Positions 49,873-59,455 are shown, counted from the stretch's first letter. The stretch is DNA of 64,000 nt from Streptomyces shenzhenensis (GCF_003688995.1 NZ_PENI01000035.1:1-64000); one strand, 5' to 3'. Made by a program: numbers and translations. The notes: generated by a model not told the origin, from the sequence alone.

Positions 49873-51197
49873 CCGCGCCGGGCGTCGAGGACGGCATACG
49901 GACGGAGCGGGCCGTGGCCGAGCGGCGGCTGCACCCCGTGACGCCCTTCCGGCGGGCGTGGGCGCCGGTCGCCGTGCTCGCCGGGTGGGCGATGCACGAC
50001 CCGAACCAGGCGCAGGAGCAGTTGACCAAGCTGACCACCGCATGGCTGCTGACCGGGCTCGCCGTGCTGGTCCCGGCGGCTGCCCTCTACGGCTTCCTGT
50101 CCTGGTGGTTCACCCACTTCTCGGTGACCGACAGCGAACTGCGCATACGCACCGGCCTGTTGTTCCGGCGCACGGCGCACATCCGGCTGGAGCGGATCCA
50201 GGCCATCGACGTCACGCGTCCGCTCCTCGCGCGCGTGGCGGGCGTCGCCAAGCTGCGCATCGACGTCGTCGGGGCCGACAAGAAGGACGAACTCGCCTTC
50301 CTGGGCGAGGGCGAGGCGCGCGCCCTGCGCGCGGAACTGCTCGCGCGCGCCGCCGGTTTCGCGCCCGAGACGGCGCACGAGGTCGGCGAGGCCCCGGCGC
50401 ACGAACTGCTGCGGCTGCCCGCACGGGACCTCGCGGTCTCCCTGGTGCTGACGGGCGCCACCTGGGGCTCCCTGGTGGCCGCCCTCGTCGTACCGCCCGT
50501 GCTGTGGCTCGCCACCCACAGCGTGTGGACGGTCCTCGCCACCGGGCTGCCGCTGCTCGGCGCGGCGGGCGCGAGCAGCGTGGGCCGGTTCGTCGCCGAG
50601 TACGACTGGACGGTGGCCGAGTCCCCGGACGGGCTGCGGATCGACCACGGGCTGCTCGACCGCGCGCACGAGACGGTGCCGCCGGGGCGGGTGCAGACCG
50701 TACGGATCGTGGAGCCGCTGCTGTGGCGCCGGCGCGGCTGGGTGCGGGTGGAACTGGACGTCGCCGGGTCGTCGAACTCCGTGCTCGTGCCGGTCGCCCC
50801 GCGCGCGGCCGCCGAGTCGGTCATCGCGCGCGTGCTGCCCGGCGTGGCCGTGCCGCGGTCGGCGGAGCGCCCGCCGCGGCGCGCCTGGCGGTGCCTGCCG
50901 GTGTGGTGGCGCGGGCACGGCATCGCGGTCACCGACACGGTGTTCGCCGCCCGGCACGGGCTGCTGCGCCGGAGCCTGTCGCTGGTGCCGCACGCCAAGG
51001 TCCAGAGCGTACGGCTCACGCAGGGCCCCTGGGAACGCCTGTGGCGCCTCGCGAACGTCCATGTGGACACCGGGGCCAACAGGACCGTCACGGCCCGTCT
51101 ACGGGACGCCGGGGAGGCGGCGCGGCTGCTGCACGCCCAGGCCGAGCGATCACGGACGGGCCGCAGGGCCGCCCCACCGGACCGCTGGATGACCTGA
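49869..51197 (+). CDS. Bacterial PH-domain membrane protein (YdbT-like)
   Basis: This 442-aa protein has repeated PH (DUF304) domains, each opened by hydrophobic helices: SELRIRTGLLFRRTAHIRLE, then GLRIDHGLLDRAHETVPPGR, and finally TVFAARHGLLRRSLSLVPHA. The triple arrangement is like YdbT. GTG 49869 overlaps the stop of the small PH gene, so the products likely form one membrane complex. The biochemical role is unknown; relatives affect envelope stress and antimicrobial resistance. Confidence 0.86.
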   Translation: MTAPGVEDGIRTERAVAERRLHPVTPFRRAWAPVAVLAGWAMHDPNQAQEQLTKLTTAWLLTGLAVLVPAAALYGFLSWWFTHFSVTDSELRIRTGLLFRRTAHIRLERIQAIDVTRPLLARVAGVAKLRIDVVGADKKDELAFLGEGEARALRAELLARAAGFAPETAHEVGEAPAHELLRLPARDLAVSLVLTGATWGSLVAALVVPPVLWLATHSVWTVLATGLPLLGAAGASSVGRFVAEYDWTVAESPDGLRIDHGLLDRAHETVPPGRVQTVRIVEPLLWRRRGWVRVELDVAGSSNSVLVPVAPRAAAESVIARVLPGVAVPRSAERPPRRAWRCLPVWWRGHGIAVTDTVFAARHGLLRRSLSLVPHAKVQSVRLTQGPWERLWRLANVHVDTGANRTVTARLRDAGEAARLLHAQAERSRTGRRAAPPDRWMT

Positions 51198-51239
51198 ACG
51201 CCCGTGGACGGACGCCCGGCCCGAGCGCGTCCGGTGGGC

Positions 51240-52640
51240 TCAGGAGGCCGCGCTGCGCAGACCCGGCAGCTCGATGTGTTCCGTCTCGTCGTGCGCCGTC
51301 AGGTCGATGACCTCGCCGGCGTCGTGCGCCTTCTCGCCGGCGGGCTTGAACTCGCCGTCGGACTCGGTCTTGTGGAGCGCGAGCGCCTCCTGGCCGACCA
51401 CGTCGGCCAGGTCCTCGTTCTGCACGGCGTCCAAGGGCGCCGACGCCTCGTCCTTCTGGGTGCCGAAGAAGTCGAACCCGCCCTCGACCGCCGGCCGCGC
51501 GGGCGCGGGCGGTACGACGGCCACCGCGGTCGGCACGGTGAAGTGCCCCGAGGGCTGCTGCGCGGACTTGGCGGACGCGGCCGGCACCGGGGCGGCGGCC
51601 GCGTGCTCGTGCCCGGCGGCCGCCTCGGGCTGCCCCTGGGGCTCGTCCTCCGGGACGGACTCCGCGGCGGGCTCCCTGACGTGCTCCGCGTCGCCATCGC
51701 CCGGCCGCGCCTCGGCGGCCTCGGTCTCGTTCGTCACACCGTCCGCGGGCCCGTCTCCTTTGGGAGCGGGCTCCGGGGCCGACGGAGGAGCCGGTACGGA
51801 GGCGGACGCGGGCTCCGAGGCGGCGTCGAGGTCGGAAGCGGGCGACGCAGAGTCCGCTGCGGACTCCGGGCCGGACTCCGCAGCCGACTCCTCCGGGGGC
51901 TCCTCGTCGCCGTCGGCCAGGCGGGACAGCGCCGCCTGGGCCCGCAGGAACAGCTGGGACCCCGCGGGGGAGAACACCCCGGGAGCCGCCGGCTTCGCCT
52001 CGCCCGCCTCGTCCGCCTCGTTCTTCTCGTCCGTCGCCTCGGCCCCGGCCGCCTCGCGAGTCCCGGGCTCGTCGGCCGCCGTGCCGCCGTCGGACCGGTC
52101 GGCTCCGGACGCGGCGGCATCCGCCCGCGCGGTCGCCGGCTGCACGGTCTCCGGCTGCGCCACGGCCGGCAGCGCGTGCGAGGGCACGGCCTCGATCTCC
52201 AGCAGCCGGCGGCCCTCCAGGGCGGTGGCGCGCTCGGTCTCCGCCGTGGCGTAGCGCCGCAGCAGCGCGGCGTGCTCGTTGCGCAGCCCCGCCAGTTCGG
52301 CCCGCTTGGCGCGCAGCCGCTGCTCCAGTTTGGCGCGCAGTTCGCGGGACTCCTCCAGGTCGGTCTCCAGCTCCGCGGCCCGCTCCTCGTAGCGCCACTC
52401 GTCACCGGTACGCGCGCGCGTGAGGTCGGCGACCTGCTTGCCGGCCTGCGCGTCCCAGCGGCGCATCACGGCCGCGCCCACGAACGCGGTCGCCGCGGCG
52501 ACCGCGGCGAGCAGGCGGAGCACCATCGGTTCGGAGGACACCCAGGGGCCCAGCGCGCAGACGAGGGCGACGCCGGCGATCGCCGAGGGCGGCAACAGCC
52601 TGTGCAGTGGCGGGGAATGGCGGTGACGTCCACGTGGCAT
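51240..52640 (-). CDS. Membrane-anchored coiled-coil protein with long acidic tail
   Basis: This 466-aa protein has two hydrophobic helices near the N-terminus (about 18-34 and 40-58), then a coiled coil (about 75-145) rich in Glu, Leu and Arg. About 290 disordered residues rich in Ala, Glu, Pro and Asp follow, and the end is conserved-looking (EVIDLTAHDETEHIELPGLR). No enzyme domain is visible. The layout suggests a scaffold or cell-envelope organiser. TAAGTT lies 7 bp before ATG 52640 (52653-52648). Confidence 0.75.
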   Translation of the reverse strand: MPRGRHRHSPPLHRLLPPSAIAGVALVCALGPWVSSEPMVLRLLAAVAAATAFVGAAVMRRWDAQAGKQVADLTRARTGDEWRYEERAAELETDLEESRELRAKLEQRLRAKRAELAGLRNEHAALLRRYATAETERATALEGRRLLEIEAVPSHALPAVAQPETVQPATARADAAASGADRSDGGTAADEPGTREAAGAEATDEKNEADEAGEAKPAAPGVFSPAGSQLFLRAQAALSRLADGDEEPPEESAAESGPESAADSASPASDLDAASEPASASVPAPPSAPEPAPKGDGPADGVTNETEAAEARPGDGDAEHVREPAAESVPEDEPQGQPEAAAGHEHAAAAPVPAASAKSAQQPSGHFTVPTAVAVVPPAPARPAVEGGFDFFGTQKDEASAPLDAVQNEDLADVVGQEALALHKTESDGEFKPAGEKAHDAGEVIDLTAHDETEHIELPGLRSAAS

Positions 52641-52772
52641 GGCCAGAAACTTACCGCGCGTAGGCGAATGGCGGTGCCCCGGCCCGTAAAAACACAGCCA
52701 TACCGAAGCCTTTTCGCAACATAGGGAACGGCACCGGCGAACCTTGCTCCGCCGAATTGTTCAAGATCGTTT

Positions 52773-53894
52773 TCAGTGATCGGTCAATCGCCCGCTCAGC
52801 CACTGCAACGTGGCCGGGATCTCGCGCCGCCACGTGGTGAAGTTGTGCCCGCCGCTGTCGAGGATGATCGAGGAGATCCGGGTCAGGTTCGTGGCCTCCA
52901 CCCGCTTGATGAATTCCAGCGTGGCCTTGTAGTTGGGCTCGCCGACCTTGCTGCTGCTGACGAGCAGTGCGGTGTCCGGCGCGGCCTCGTGATCGAGGAA
53001 CCAGCGCAGATCGGCGCGATTGCGCAGATCCTTGTCGCCGCGGAAGAGATCGCCGGTCGTGGGATCCGCCGGCGCCCTGTAGTACGGGGACAGGCCCGCG
53101 CCCGCCGCGTACACACCGGGATGGTGCATCGCGAGCTTCAGGGCGCAGTAACCGCCGGTGGAATCGCCGACGATCCCCCAACTGCCCGGCTTTCCGCCCA
53201 CCCGGTAGTGGGCGCGCACGGCATCGGGCAGATCCCGGGCGAAGAACGTCTCGGTGCGCGGGCCGCCCGGCACGTCCACGCACTCCGTGTCCCGCGGCGG
53301 CGCCACCGTCGGCCGCAGCATCACCAGGATCATCGGCTGCATGCGCCCGTCCTCGGCGAGTTGCCGCGCGGTACGCGGGTAGTGCAGCTTGTCCACCAGG
53401 GCGCGCGCCGTGCCGGGATACCCGGTGAGGACGACAGCCACCGGGAACGTACGCGTGCGGTGGCGCGGCTGGAAGTACTCGGGCGGCAGATACACGTACG
53501 CGGGCGTGGCGATGCGGGTCGTACGCCCCACGACGTCGACCCGCTGCACCTCCCCGGCGATCTGCGGCAGCGAACCGCTCGCGCCCGGCACGCGCCCGGT
53601 GCCGACCACCTGGAGCGGGCCGCCGCCGTGGCCGGTGTGGTCGACGACGACGCCCTGGCCGGTCTCCTGGCCGAACAGGTCGGCCCAGCCGGCGTAGAAG
53701 CCGAAGGCCTGGTTGGCGGCGATGCCCAGGGAGCCGAACAGCGCCACCTGGGTGGCCAGCAGCAGGGCGATCCGGCCGCTGACGGCCCGCCAGGTCGCGC
53801 GGGCCAGCCGCGGCCACACCCACACCGTGCCGGCGAACAGGAGCACGGCGGACCCGACCGCCAGTGCCAGCACCTTGTCGCTCGTCAGACCCAT
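52773..53894 (-). CDS. Alpha/beta-hydrolase esterase (EstD/mycolyltransferase-like) with membrane segment
   Basis: This 373-aa protein has two N-terminal hydrophobic helices (about 8-27 and 42-60) and an exported esterase domain of the putative-esterase family. The nucleophile elbow is GDSTGG (near residue 243), and HNFTTW near the end holds a candidate catalytic His. This fold includes antigen-85 mycolyltransferases and Streptomyces esterases; Streptomyces has no mycolic acids, so the substrate is open. AGGAAG precedes ATG 53894. Confidence 0.84.
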   Translation of the reverse strand: MGLTSDKVLALAVGSAVLLFAGTVWVWPRLARATWRAVSGRIALLLATQVALFGSLGIAANQAFGFYAGWADLFGQETGQGVVVDHTGHGGGPLQVVGTGRVPGASGSLPQIAGEVQRVDVVGRTTRIATPAYVYLPPEYFQPRHRTRTFPVAVVLTGYPGTARALVDKLHYPRTARQLAEDGRMQPMILVMLRPTVAPPRDTECVDVPGGPRTETFFARDLPDAVRAHYRVGGKPGSWGIVGDSTGGYCALKLAMHHPGVYAAGAGLSPYYRAPADPTTGDLFRGDKDLRNRADLRWFLDHEAAPDTALLVSSSKVGEPNYKATLEFIKRVEATNLTRISSIILDSGGHNFTTWRREIPATLQWLSGRLTDH

Positions 53895-54123
53895 GGGCTG
53901 CTTCCTGCCTGCGCTTTCCGCCCACGGGCCGCCGCCGCGTTCGTCGCGAGGGCTTGCCCCGGGCTTTCCGTGGCCTTTGAACCGGCTTTCCGATGGGGAA
54001 TGAACCTGATCCCCCGGGACACCGTCCTAGAGGGCGCAATGTCGCCGGATGCCCGAATCGGCACCGGGTCCAAGGTCTCTCGCAGAACTACGGGATGCGA
54101 TGTCTGTCAGGATAGATGGGGAA

Positions 54124-55992
54124 ATGTCGGACAAGGTGCCGAGTCGAGCAAGCGTGGCGCGCCGCATACTCCGCGGCCCACGTCCCGAGGCAGTCCCCGC
54201 CCTGATCGGCCGGGCGTGCGCCCTCGTGGGCATCCTGGACATCGCCGCGGGCGTCTTCCCGCGCTTCCGGCACAGCCGTATGCACGCGCTCGCCGAGGTA
54301 CTGCCCGGCGCGCTCGGCCCGTTCGCCGCCGCGCTCTCGCTCAGCGTCGGCGTGCTGTTGCTGCTGCTCGCGCACGGCCTCAAACGGCGCAAACGACGGG
54401 CCTGGCGGGCCGCGGTCGCGCTGCTGCCGGCCGGCGCGGTCGCACAGTTCGCCTACCGGCACTCCGTCATCGGGGTGCTCATCTCGCTGGCGCTGCTCGT
54501 CCCGCTGCTGCGCCACCGCGGCGAGTTCGCGGCCCTGCCCGATCCGCGCAGCCGGTGGCGGGCGCTCGCCAACTTCGTCCTCATGGGCGCCGGTTCACTC
54601 GCCCTCGGGCTGGTCGTCGTCAGCGTCCACCCGAAGCGGACGATCGGCGACCCCAGCGTGGCCGACCGTCTGACGCACGTCCTGTACGGCCTGTTCGGCA
54701 TCGAGGGACCGGTGAACTACCAGGGCAGCACCTCCTGGACGGTCGCCTGCTCGCTCGGCGCCCTCGGCCTGCTCACCGCGATCACCACCATCTACCTCGC
54801 CTTCCGCCCGGAACACCCGGCCGCCCGGCTGACCGAGGCGGACGAGGCCCGGCTGCGCGCCCTGCTGGCCAAGCACGGCGGGCGCGACTCCCTCGGCCAC
54901 TTCGCGCTGCGCCGCGACAAAGCGGTCGTGTTCTCGCCCAGCGGCAAGGCGGCCGTGACCTATCGCGTCGTCTCCGGCGTGATGCTCGCCAGCGGCGACC
55001 CGATCGGCGACGTCGAGGCCTGGCCCGGCGCCATCGAACGGTTCATGGACGAGGCAAGGGCCCACTCCTGGACCCCCGCCGTGATGGGCTGTTCGGAGAC
55101 CGGCGGCGAGGTGTGGACCCGGGAGACCGGCCTGGACGCGCTCGAACTCGGCGACGAGGCGGTGGTGGACGTCGCGGATTTCTCACTCGCCGGACGCGCG
55201 ATGCGCAACGTCCGGCAGATGGTCAAGCGCATCGAACGAGCCGGTTACGAAACCCGGGTACGGCGCATCCGTGACCTCGGCGAAGGCGAACTCGAACGCA
55301 TCCGGCGGGCCGCGGAGGACTGGCGCGGCACCGACACCGAGCGCGGCTTCTCCATGGCGCTCGGCCGCATCGGCGACCCGGCCGACGGCGACTGCCTGAT
55401 CGCCACCGCGCACCGGGTCGACGGGCCGCCGGACGGCAACCCGCACAGGGCCGCGGCGGGCGACGGCCGGGCCGAGGACCAGCCAGGGCCGTACGGCGAC
55501 CTGAAGGCCATCCTGCACTTCGTGCCCTGGGGCGGCGACGGCGTGTCCCTGGATCTGATGCGCCGCGACCGCACGGCCGACCCGGGCATGAACGAACTGC
55601 TCATCGTCGCCGCGCTCCAGGCGGCGCCGAAGCTCGGCATCACGCGGATCTCGCTCAACTTCGCCATGTTCCGCTCGGCCCTGGCCCGCGGCGAGAAGAT
55701 CGGCGCAGGACCGGTGCTGCGTGCCTGGCGCGGGCTGCTGGTCTTCCTCTCACGCTGGTTCCAGATCGAGTCGCTGTACAAGTTCAACGCCAAGTTCCGG
55801 CCCCGCTGGGAGCCGCGGTTCGTCGTCTACCGCGCCTCAGGCGACCTGCCCCGCATCGGCTTCGCCGCCATGCAGGCGGAGGGCTTCGTCAACCTCGCCC
55901 TGCCGCTGCCCCGGTTCCTGCGGCGCCGCTCGGCCACCGCCGCCCGCCCGTGCGCCCACGGCATGGCGGAACGCGACATACGGGCCGCCTGA
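54124..55992 (+). CDS. DUF2156 (MprF/LysX C-terminal-like) membrane protein
   Basis: This 622-aa protein has about six hydrophobic helices in its first 270 residues. The cytoplasmic double-GNAT DUF2156 domain is at about 280-600 (AVVFSPSGKAAVTYRVVSG, then YETRVRRIRDLGEGELER and NAKFRPRWEPRFVVYR). That domain transfers aminoacyl groups to phosphatidylglycerol in MprF and LysX. No tRNA-synthetase domain is fused. It may modify membrane lipids and reduce cationic-peptide sensitivity. ATG 54124 follows a GGGGA sequence; ATG 54100 and ATG 54049 are alternatives. Confidence 0.85.
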   Translation: MSDKVPSRASVARRILRGPRPEAVPALIGRACALVGILDIAAGVFPRFRHSRMHALAEVLPGALGPFAAALSLSVGVLLLLLAHGLKRRKRRAWRAAVALLPAGAVAQFAYRHSVIGVLISLALLVPLLRHRGEFAALPDPRSRWRALANFVLMGAGSLALGLVVVSVHPKRTIGDPSVADRLTHVLYGLFGIEGPVNYQGSTSWTVACSLGALGLLTAITTIYLAFRPEHPAARLTEADEARLRALLAKHGGRDSLGHFALRRDKAVVFSPSGKAAVTYRVVSGVMLASGDPIGDVEAWPGAIERFMDEARAHSWTPAVMGCSETGGEVWTRETGLDALELGDEAVVDVADFSLAGRAMRNVRQMVKRIERAGYETRVRRIRDLGEGELERIRRAAEDWRGTDTERGFSMALGRIGDPADGDCLIATAHRVDGPPDGNPHRAAAGDGRAEDQPGPYGDLKAILHFVPWGGDGVSLDLMRRDRTADPGMNELLIVAALQAAPKLGITRISLNFAMFRSALARGEKIGAGPVLRAWRGLLVFLSRWFQIESLYKFNAKFRPRWEPRFVVYRASGDLPRIGFAAMQAEGFVNLALPLPRFLRRRSATAARPCAHGMAERDIRAA

Positions 55993-56113
55993 CCCGCACC
56001 GGCCCGCGCCCGCGACGGCACCGGGCCCCGCTCGTACCGCGGGCCGCCGGCCCCGGCCGTACCCGCCCGGACCGGCGGCCCTGATCGTCCCGCCCGGGGC
56101 CTACGCTGAGCGT

Positions 56114-57040
56114 ATGAGCAACCAGAGCGGGCGCGGCCGAGTGGCGGGCCTTCCGGCATGGGACCGGTGCGCGGTCATGGGCGTCGTGAACGTGACCCCC
56201 GACTCCTTCTCCGACGGCGGCCGCTACTTCGACACGACCGCCGCCGTCAAACACGGACTCGACCTGGTCGCCGAGGGAGCCGACCTGATCGACGTCGGCG
56301 GCGAGTCCACCCGCCCGGGCGCCACCCGTGTCGACGAGGCCGAGGAACTCAGGCGCGTCGTCCCGGTCGTGCGCGGCCTCGCCGCCGAGGGCGTCACCGT
56401 CTCCGTCGACACCATGCGCGCCTCGGTCGCCGACCGGTCCCTCGCGGCCGGCGCCGCCCTCGTCAACGACGTCAGCGGCGGCCTCGCCGACCCCGCGATG
56501 ATCCCGGTGGTGGCCGCGGCGGGCGCCCCCTTCGTCGTCATGCACTGGCGCGGCTTCCTGCAAGGCGGCAACATCCCCGGCGCGTACGACGACGTCGTCA
56601 CCGAAGTCGTCGACGAACTCCACGCGCGCGTGCAGGCCGTCCTCGCCGGCGGCATCGCCGCCGACCGCATCGTCGTGGACCCCGGTCTCGGCTTCTCCAA
56701 GGAGGTCGAGCACGATCTCGCCCTCCTCGCCCACCTCGACCGCCTGCACGCCCTGGGCCACCCCCTGCTCGTCGCCGCCTCCCGCAAGCGGTTCCTCGGC
56801 CGGGTCCTGGCCGGCTCGGACGGGGCACCGCCGCCCGCCCGGGAGCGCGACGCCGCCACGGCCGCCGTCTCCGCACTCGCCGCGCAGGCCGGCGCCTGGG
56901 CCGTACGCGTCCACGAGGTACGCGCCACAGCGGACGCGGTCCGCGTGGCGCGCGCCGTGCAAGGAGCGCGCACGCCGGAGAACCCGGCGGACAGTGCGCC
57001 CGGCGCCCAGGACGCGCACGGCGCCGGTGACGCCCGGTGA
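56114..57040 (+). CDS. folP: Dihydropteroate synthase
   Basis: This 308-aa TIM-barrel enzyme joins p-aminobenzoate to pterin pyrophosphate and is the sulfonamide target. Motifs are MGVVNVTPDSFSDGG (22-36), GGESTRPGA, VSVDTMRASVA and VDPGLGFSK. The C-terminal 30 residues are Ala/Gly/Pro-rich. TACGCT lies exactly 6 bp before ATG 56114 (56102-56107), so the mRNA is probably leaderless. The end overlaps the next gene by 4 bp (GTGA). Confidence 0.96.
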   Translation: MSNQSGRGRVAGLPAWDRCAVMGVVNVTPDSFSDGGRYFDTTAAVKHGLDLVAEGADLIDVGGESTRPGATRVDEAEELRRVVPVVRGLAAEGVTVSVDTMRASVADRSLAAGAALVNDVSGGLADPAMIPVVAAAGAPFVVMHWRGFLQGGNIPGAYDDVVTEVVDELHARVQAVLAGGIAADRIVVDPGLGFSKEVEHDLALLAHLDRLHALGHPLLVAASRKRFLGRVLAGSDGAPPPARERDAATAAVSALAAQAGAWAVRVHEVRATADAVRVARAVQGARTPENPADSAPGAQDAHGAGDAR

Positions 57041-57540
57041 GCGCCGCCCACACCGACGTCGAAGAGGTCACACAGGCCAACACCGCCTTCTACGAGGCGC
57101 TGGAACAGGGCGACTTCGAAGCCCTGTCCACGCTCTGGCTCACCCCGACCGACCTGGGTGTCGACGAGGAGTACCACGACCCGGCGGACACCGGCGTGAT
57201 CTCCTGCGTGCACCCCGGCTGGCCGGTGCTCACCGGCCGCGGCGAGGTCCTCAGGTCGTATGCGCTGATCATGGCCAACACCGACTACATCCAGTTCTTC
57301 CTCACCGATGTGCATGTCTCCGTCACCGGCGACACCGCCCTGGTCACCTGCACCGAGAACATCCTCAGCGGCGGTCCCGCCCCCGAGGCAGGCGCGGAAC
57401 TCGGCCCCCTGGTCGGCCAACTCGTCATCGCCACGAATGTGTTCCGGCGCACATCCGACGGCTGGAAGCTCTGGTCGCACCACGCCTCCCAGGTTCTGGC
57501 CGAAAACAGCGAGGACGAGGACGACGACTCACCGGCCTGA
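57037..57540 (+). CDS. NTF2-like (SnoaL/DUF4440) protein
   Basis: This 167-aa cone-shaped NTF2-fold protein has ANTAFYEALEQGDFEALSTL at the start and RTSDGWKLWSHHAS near the end. Its GTG start overlaps the folP stop, so the two are translationally coupled. In Streptomyces this gene sits between folP and folB regularly, hinting at a role linked to folate, but NTF2 folds serve many reactions and no catalytic residues can be named. The acidic tail (EDEDDDSPA) is disordered. Confidence 0.85.
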   Translation: MSAAHTDVEEVTQANTAFYEALEQGDFEALSTLWLTPTDLGVDEEYHDPADTGVISCVHPGWPVLTGRGEVLRSYALIMANTDYIQFFLTDVHVSVTGDTALVTCTENILSGGPAPEAGAELGPLVGQLVIATNVFRRTSDGWKLWSHHASQVLAENSEDEDDDSPA

Positions 57541-57694
57541 GCGGGTAGGCGCCTGCCAGGGACCGGGAAGTGGCCGACATCACGAACCGGCGGCCGGGTC
57601 GGGCTACCGACCCATGAGCCGCCGGGTTCCCCAGGGGAAACACGCGATGAAACCTCCCGATCCCCGGCCGGACCGCCACCCCGTGGCCCGGTGC

Positions 57695-57716
57695 TGTCAG
57701 TGCCCGCAGGTAGATT
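57695..57716 (+). promoter_or_regulatory. PafBC-type (RecA-independent damage) promoter upstream of folB
   Basis: TGTCAGTG (57695-57702), an 8-bp gap and TAGATT (57711-57716) match the RecA-NDp consensus exactly. The start site would be near 57723, about 65 bases before folB. It lies in the 247-bp gap after the NTF2-like gene. Confidence 0.68.
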
Positions 57717-57787
57717 CATGTGTGGCCGGAGTGCCGCCCGCACTCGGTAGGGACCGGCCGCCACCGACGATTGCAGGAGTGATTCGC

Positions 57788-58147
57788 GTGGATCGAGTCG
57801 CGTTGCGCGGTCTGAAGGCCCGCGGGCACCACGGTGTGTTCCCCAAGGAACGCGAGGAGGGCCAGACCTTCATCGTCGACCTCGTCCTCGGCCTGGACAT
57901 CCGGCCGGCCGCCGCCGACGACGACCTGACCAAGACCGTGCACTACGGCATCGTGGCCGAGGAGGTCGTGGCCATCGTCGAGGGCGAGCCGGTGAACCTC
58001 ATCGAGACCCTCGCCGAGCGCATCGCCCAGACCTGCCTGAAGCACGAAGGGGTCGAGGAGATCGAGGTCTGCGTCCACAAACCGGACGCGCCGATCACGG
58101 TGCCCTTCGACGACGTGACCGTCACCATCACCCGGAGCCGAGTATGA
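57788..58147 (+). CDS. folB: Dihydroneopterin aldolase
   Basis: This 119-aa enzyme of folate synthesis cleaves dihydroneopterin to hydroxymethyl-dihydropterin. The tunnelling fold is clear: VALRGLKARGHHGVFPKERE, then TFIVDLVLGLD, VNLIETLAERIAQTCL and VCVHKPDAPI. Length matches the family. GTG 57788 has AGGAG 9 bases upstream; an in-frame GTG at 57779 would leave no room for a ribosome site. It overlaps folK by 4 bp (ATGA). Confidence 0.95.
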   Translation: MDRVALRGLKARGHHGVFPKEREEGQTFIVDLVLGLDIRPAAADDDLTKTVHYGIVAEEVVAIVEGEPVNLIETLAERIAQTCLKHEGVEEIEVCVHKPDAPITVPFDDVTVTITRSRV

Positions 58148-58755
58148 CCGCATCCTTCACGCACGGTCCGAGCGACCCGACCGTACAGCCGGTGCCCGCC
58201 TCCGTCGTCGAGCAGGTCGACGCCGCCGACACCACCCTGCAGAACCCCAAACGCGCCGTGATCTCCCTCGGCTCCAACCTCGGCAACCGGCTGGAGACCC
58301 TCCAGGGCGCCGTCGACGCCCTGGAGGACACCCCGGGCGTCCGCATCAAAGCGGTCTCCCCGGTGTACGAGACACAACCGTGGGGCGTGGCACCCGGCAG
58401 CCAGCCCTCGTACTTCAACGCGGTGGTGGTGCTGAAGACCACCCTCCCGCCGTCCTCCCTGCTGGAGCGGGCACACGCGGTCGAGGAGGCCTTCCATCGG
58501 GTGCGGGACGAGCACTGGGGCCCGCGCACCCTGGACGTGGACATCGTGGCGTACGCCGACATCGTCTCCGACGACCCGCAGCTCACCCTGCCCCACCCGC
58601 GCGCGCACGAACGCGCCTTCGTGCTGGCGCCCTGGCACGATCTGGACCCCGACGCCCGGCTCCCCGGCCGCGGCTCCGTCGCCGACCTCCTCGGCGCCGT
58701 CACCCGCAACGGCGTCGAAGCGCGCACGGACCTGGAACTCCGACTGCCCGAGTAG
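58144..58755 (+). CDS. folK: 2-amino-4-hydroxy-6-hydroxymethyldihydropteridine pyrophosphokinase
   Basis: This 203-aa enzyme transfers pyrophosphate from ATP to hydroxymethyl-dihydropterin. Motifs are VISLGSNLGNRLETLQGAV, VYETQPWGVAP, and RDEHWGPRTLDVDIVAY. An N-terminal extension of about 35 residues is longer than in E. coli. It is coupled to folB by ATGA overlap. Confidence 0.95.
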   Translation: MTASFTHGPSDPTVQPVPASVVEQVDAADTTLQNPKRAVISLGSNLGNRLETLQGAVDALEDTPGVRIKAVSPVYETQPWGVAPGSQPSYFNAVVVLKTTLPPSSLLERAHAVEEAFHRVRDEHWGPRTLDVDIVAYADIVSDDPQLTLPHPRAHERAFVLAPWHDLDPDARLPGRGSVADLLGAVTRNGVEARTDLELRLPE

Positions 58756-58838
58756 TCGTTAAGGTCGAGACGACCACGGGACGGACACACTGAGGTGGGC
58801 CGCCCACGACCACAGTCCGGGGGAGCTGAACACACACC

Positions 58839-59327
58839 GTGAGAGAGCTGCGCATCAGGGTGCTGGCCGGCGTGTTCGTCGCCGCAGGAGTGCTGTCCTG
58901 GGCGGGCGCCCGCCTGTGGAACTCGGTGGGGACACTGCCCAGCGTGCCCCTGGCCGCCCCCATCGTCCTCGCCCTGATCGCGGCGGTCCTGCTGTCCACG
59001 GCGCTGTCGCTGCGCGCCCGCCTCAAGGCCCAGCGGGAACGGCGTCCCGGCGCCAAGGGCGTCGACCCGCTGATGGCCGCCCGCGCGGTCGTCTTCGGCC
59101 AGGCCAGTGCCCTGGTGGCCGCCCTCGTCGCCGGGATGTACGGCGGCACGGGCGTCTTCCTCCTGGAGATCCTCGACATCCCCGCCCGCCGCGACCAGGC
59201 CTTCTACGCCGGCTTCTCCGTCCTGGCCGGCATCGCCGTCATAGTGGCCGCCCTCTTCCTGGAACGCGTCTGCAAACTCCCCGAGGACGACGACCACAAC
59301 AACACCGGCGCGGAACCGGTGGCCTGA
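58839..59327 (+). CDS. DUF3180 membrane protein
   Basis: This 162-aa protein has four hydrophobic helices (about 8-26, 38-56, 85-103 and 123-142), typical of the actinobacterial DUF3180 family that regularly follows folK. Function is unknown; the conserved synteny with folate genes suggests a membrane partner or transporter-related role. GTG 58839 follows a GGGGGAG sequence. Confidence 0.88.
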   Translation: MRELRIRVLAGVFVAAGVLSWAGARLWNSVGTLPSVPLAAPIVLALIAAVLLSTALSLRARLKAQRERRPGAKGVDPLMAARAVVFGQASALVAALVAGMYGGTGVFLLEILDIPARRDQAFYAGFSVLAGIAVIVAALFLERVCKLPEDDDHNNTGAEPVA

Positions 59328-59455
59328 CGGCTACCGGGGTTGCCGCACAAGGTGGCCGTTGACCAGGAAGGTTCCCCGCCGGGCCCAGGCATCCGAAATG
59401 TACACACGTGAAATGCCGTCACCGGAATTCGGCCCGCACGCGGGACGTCGACCGG

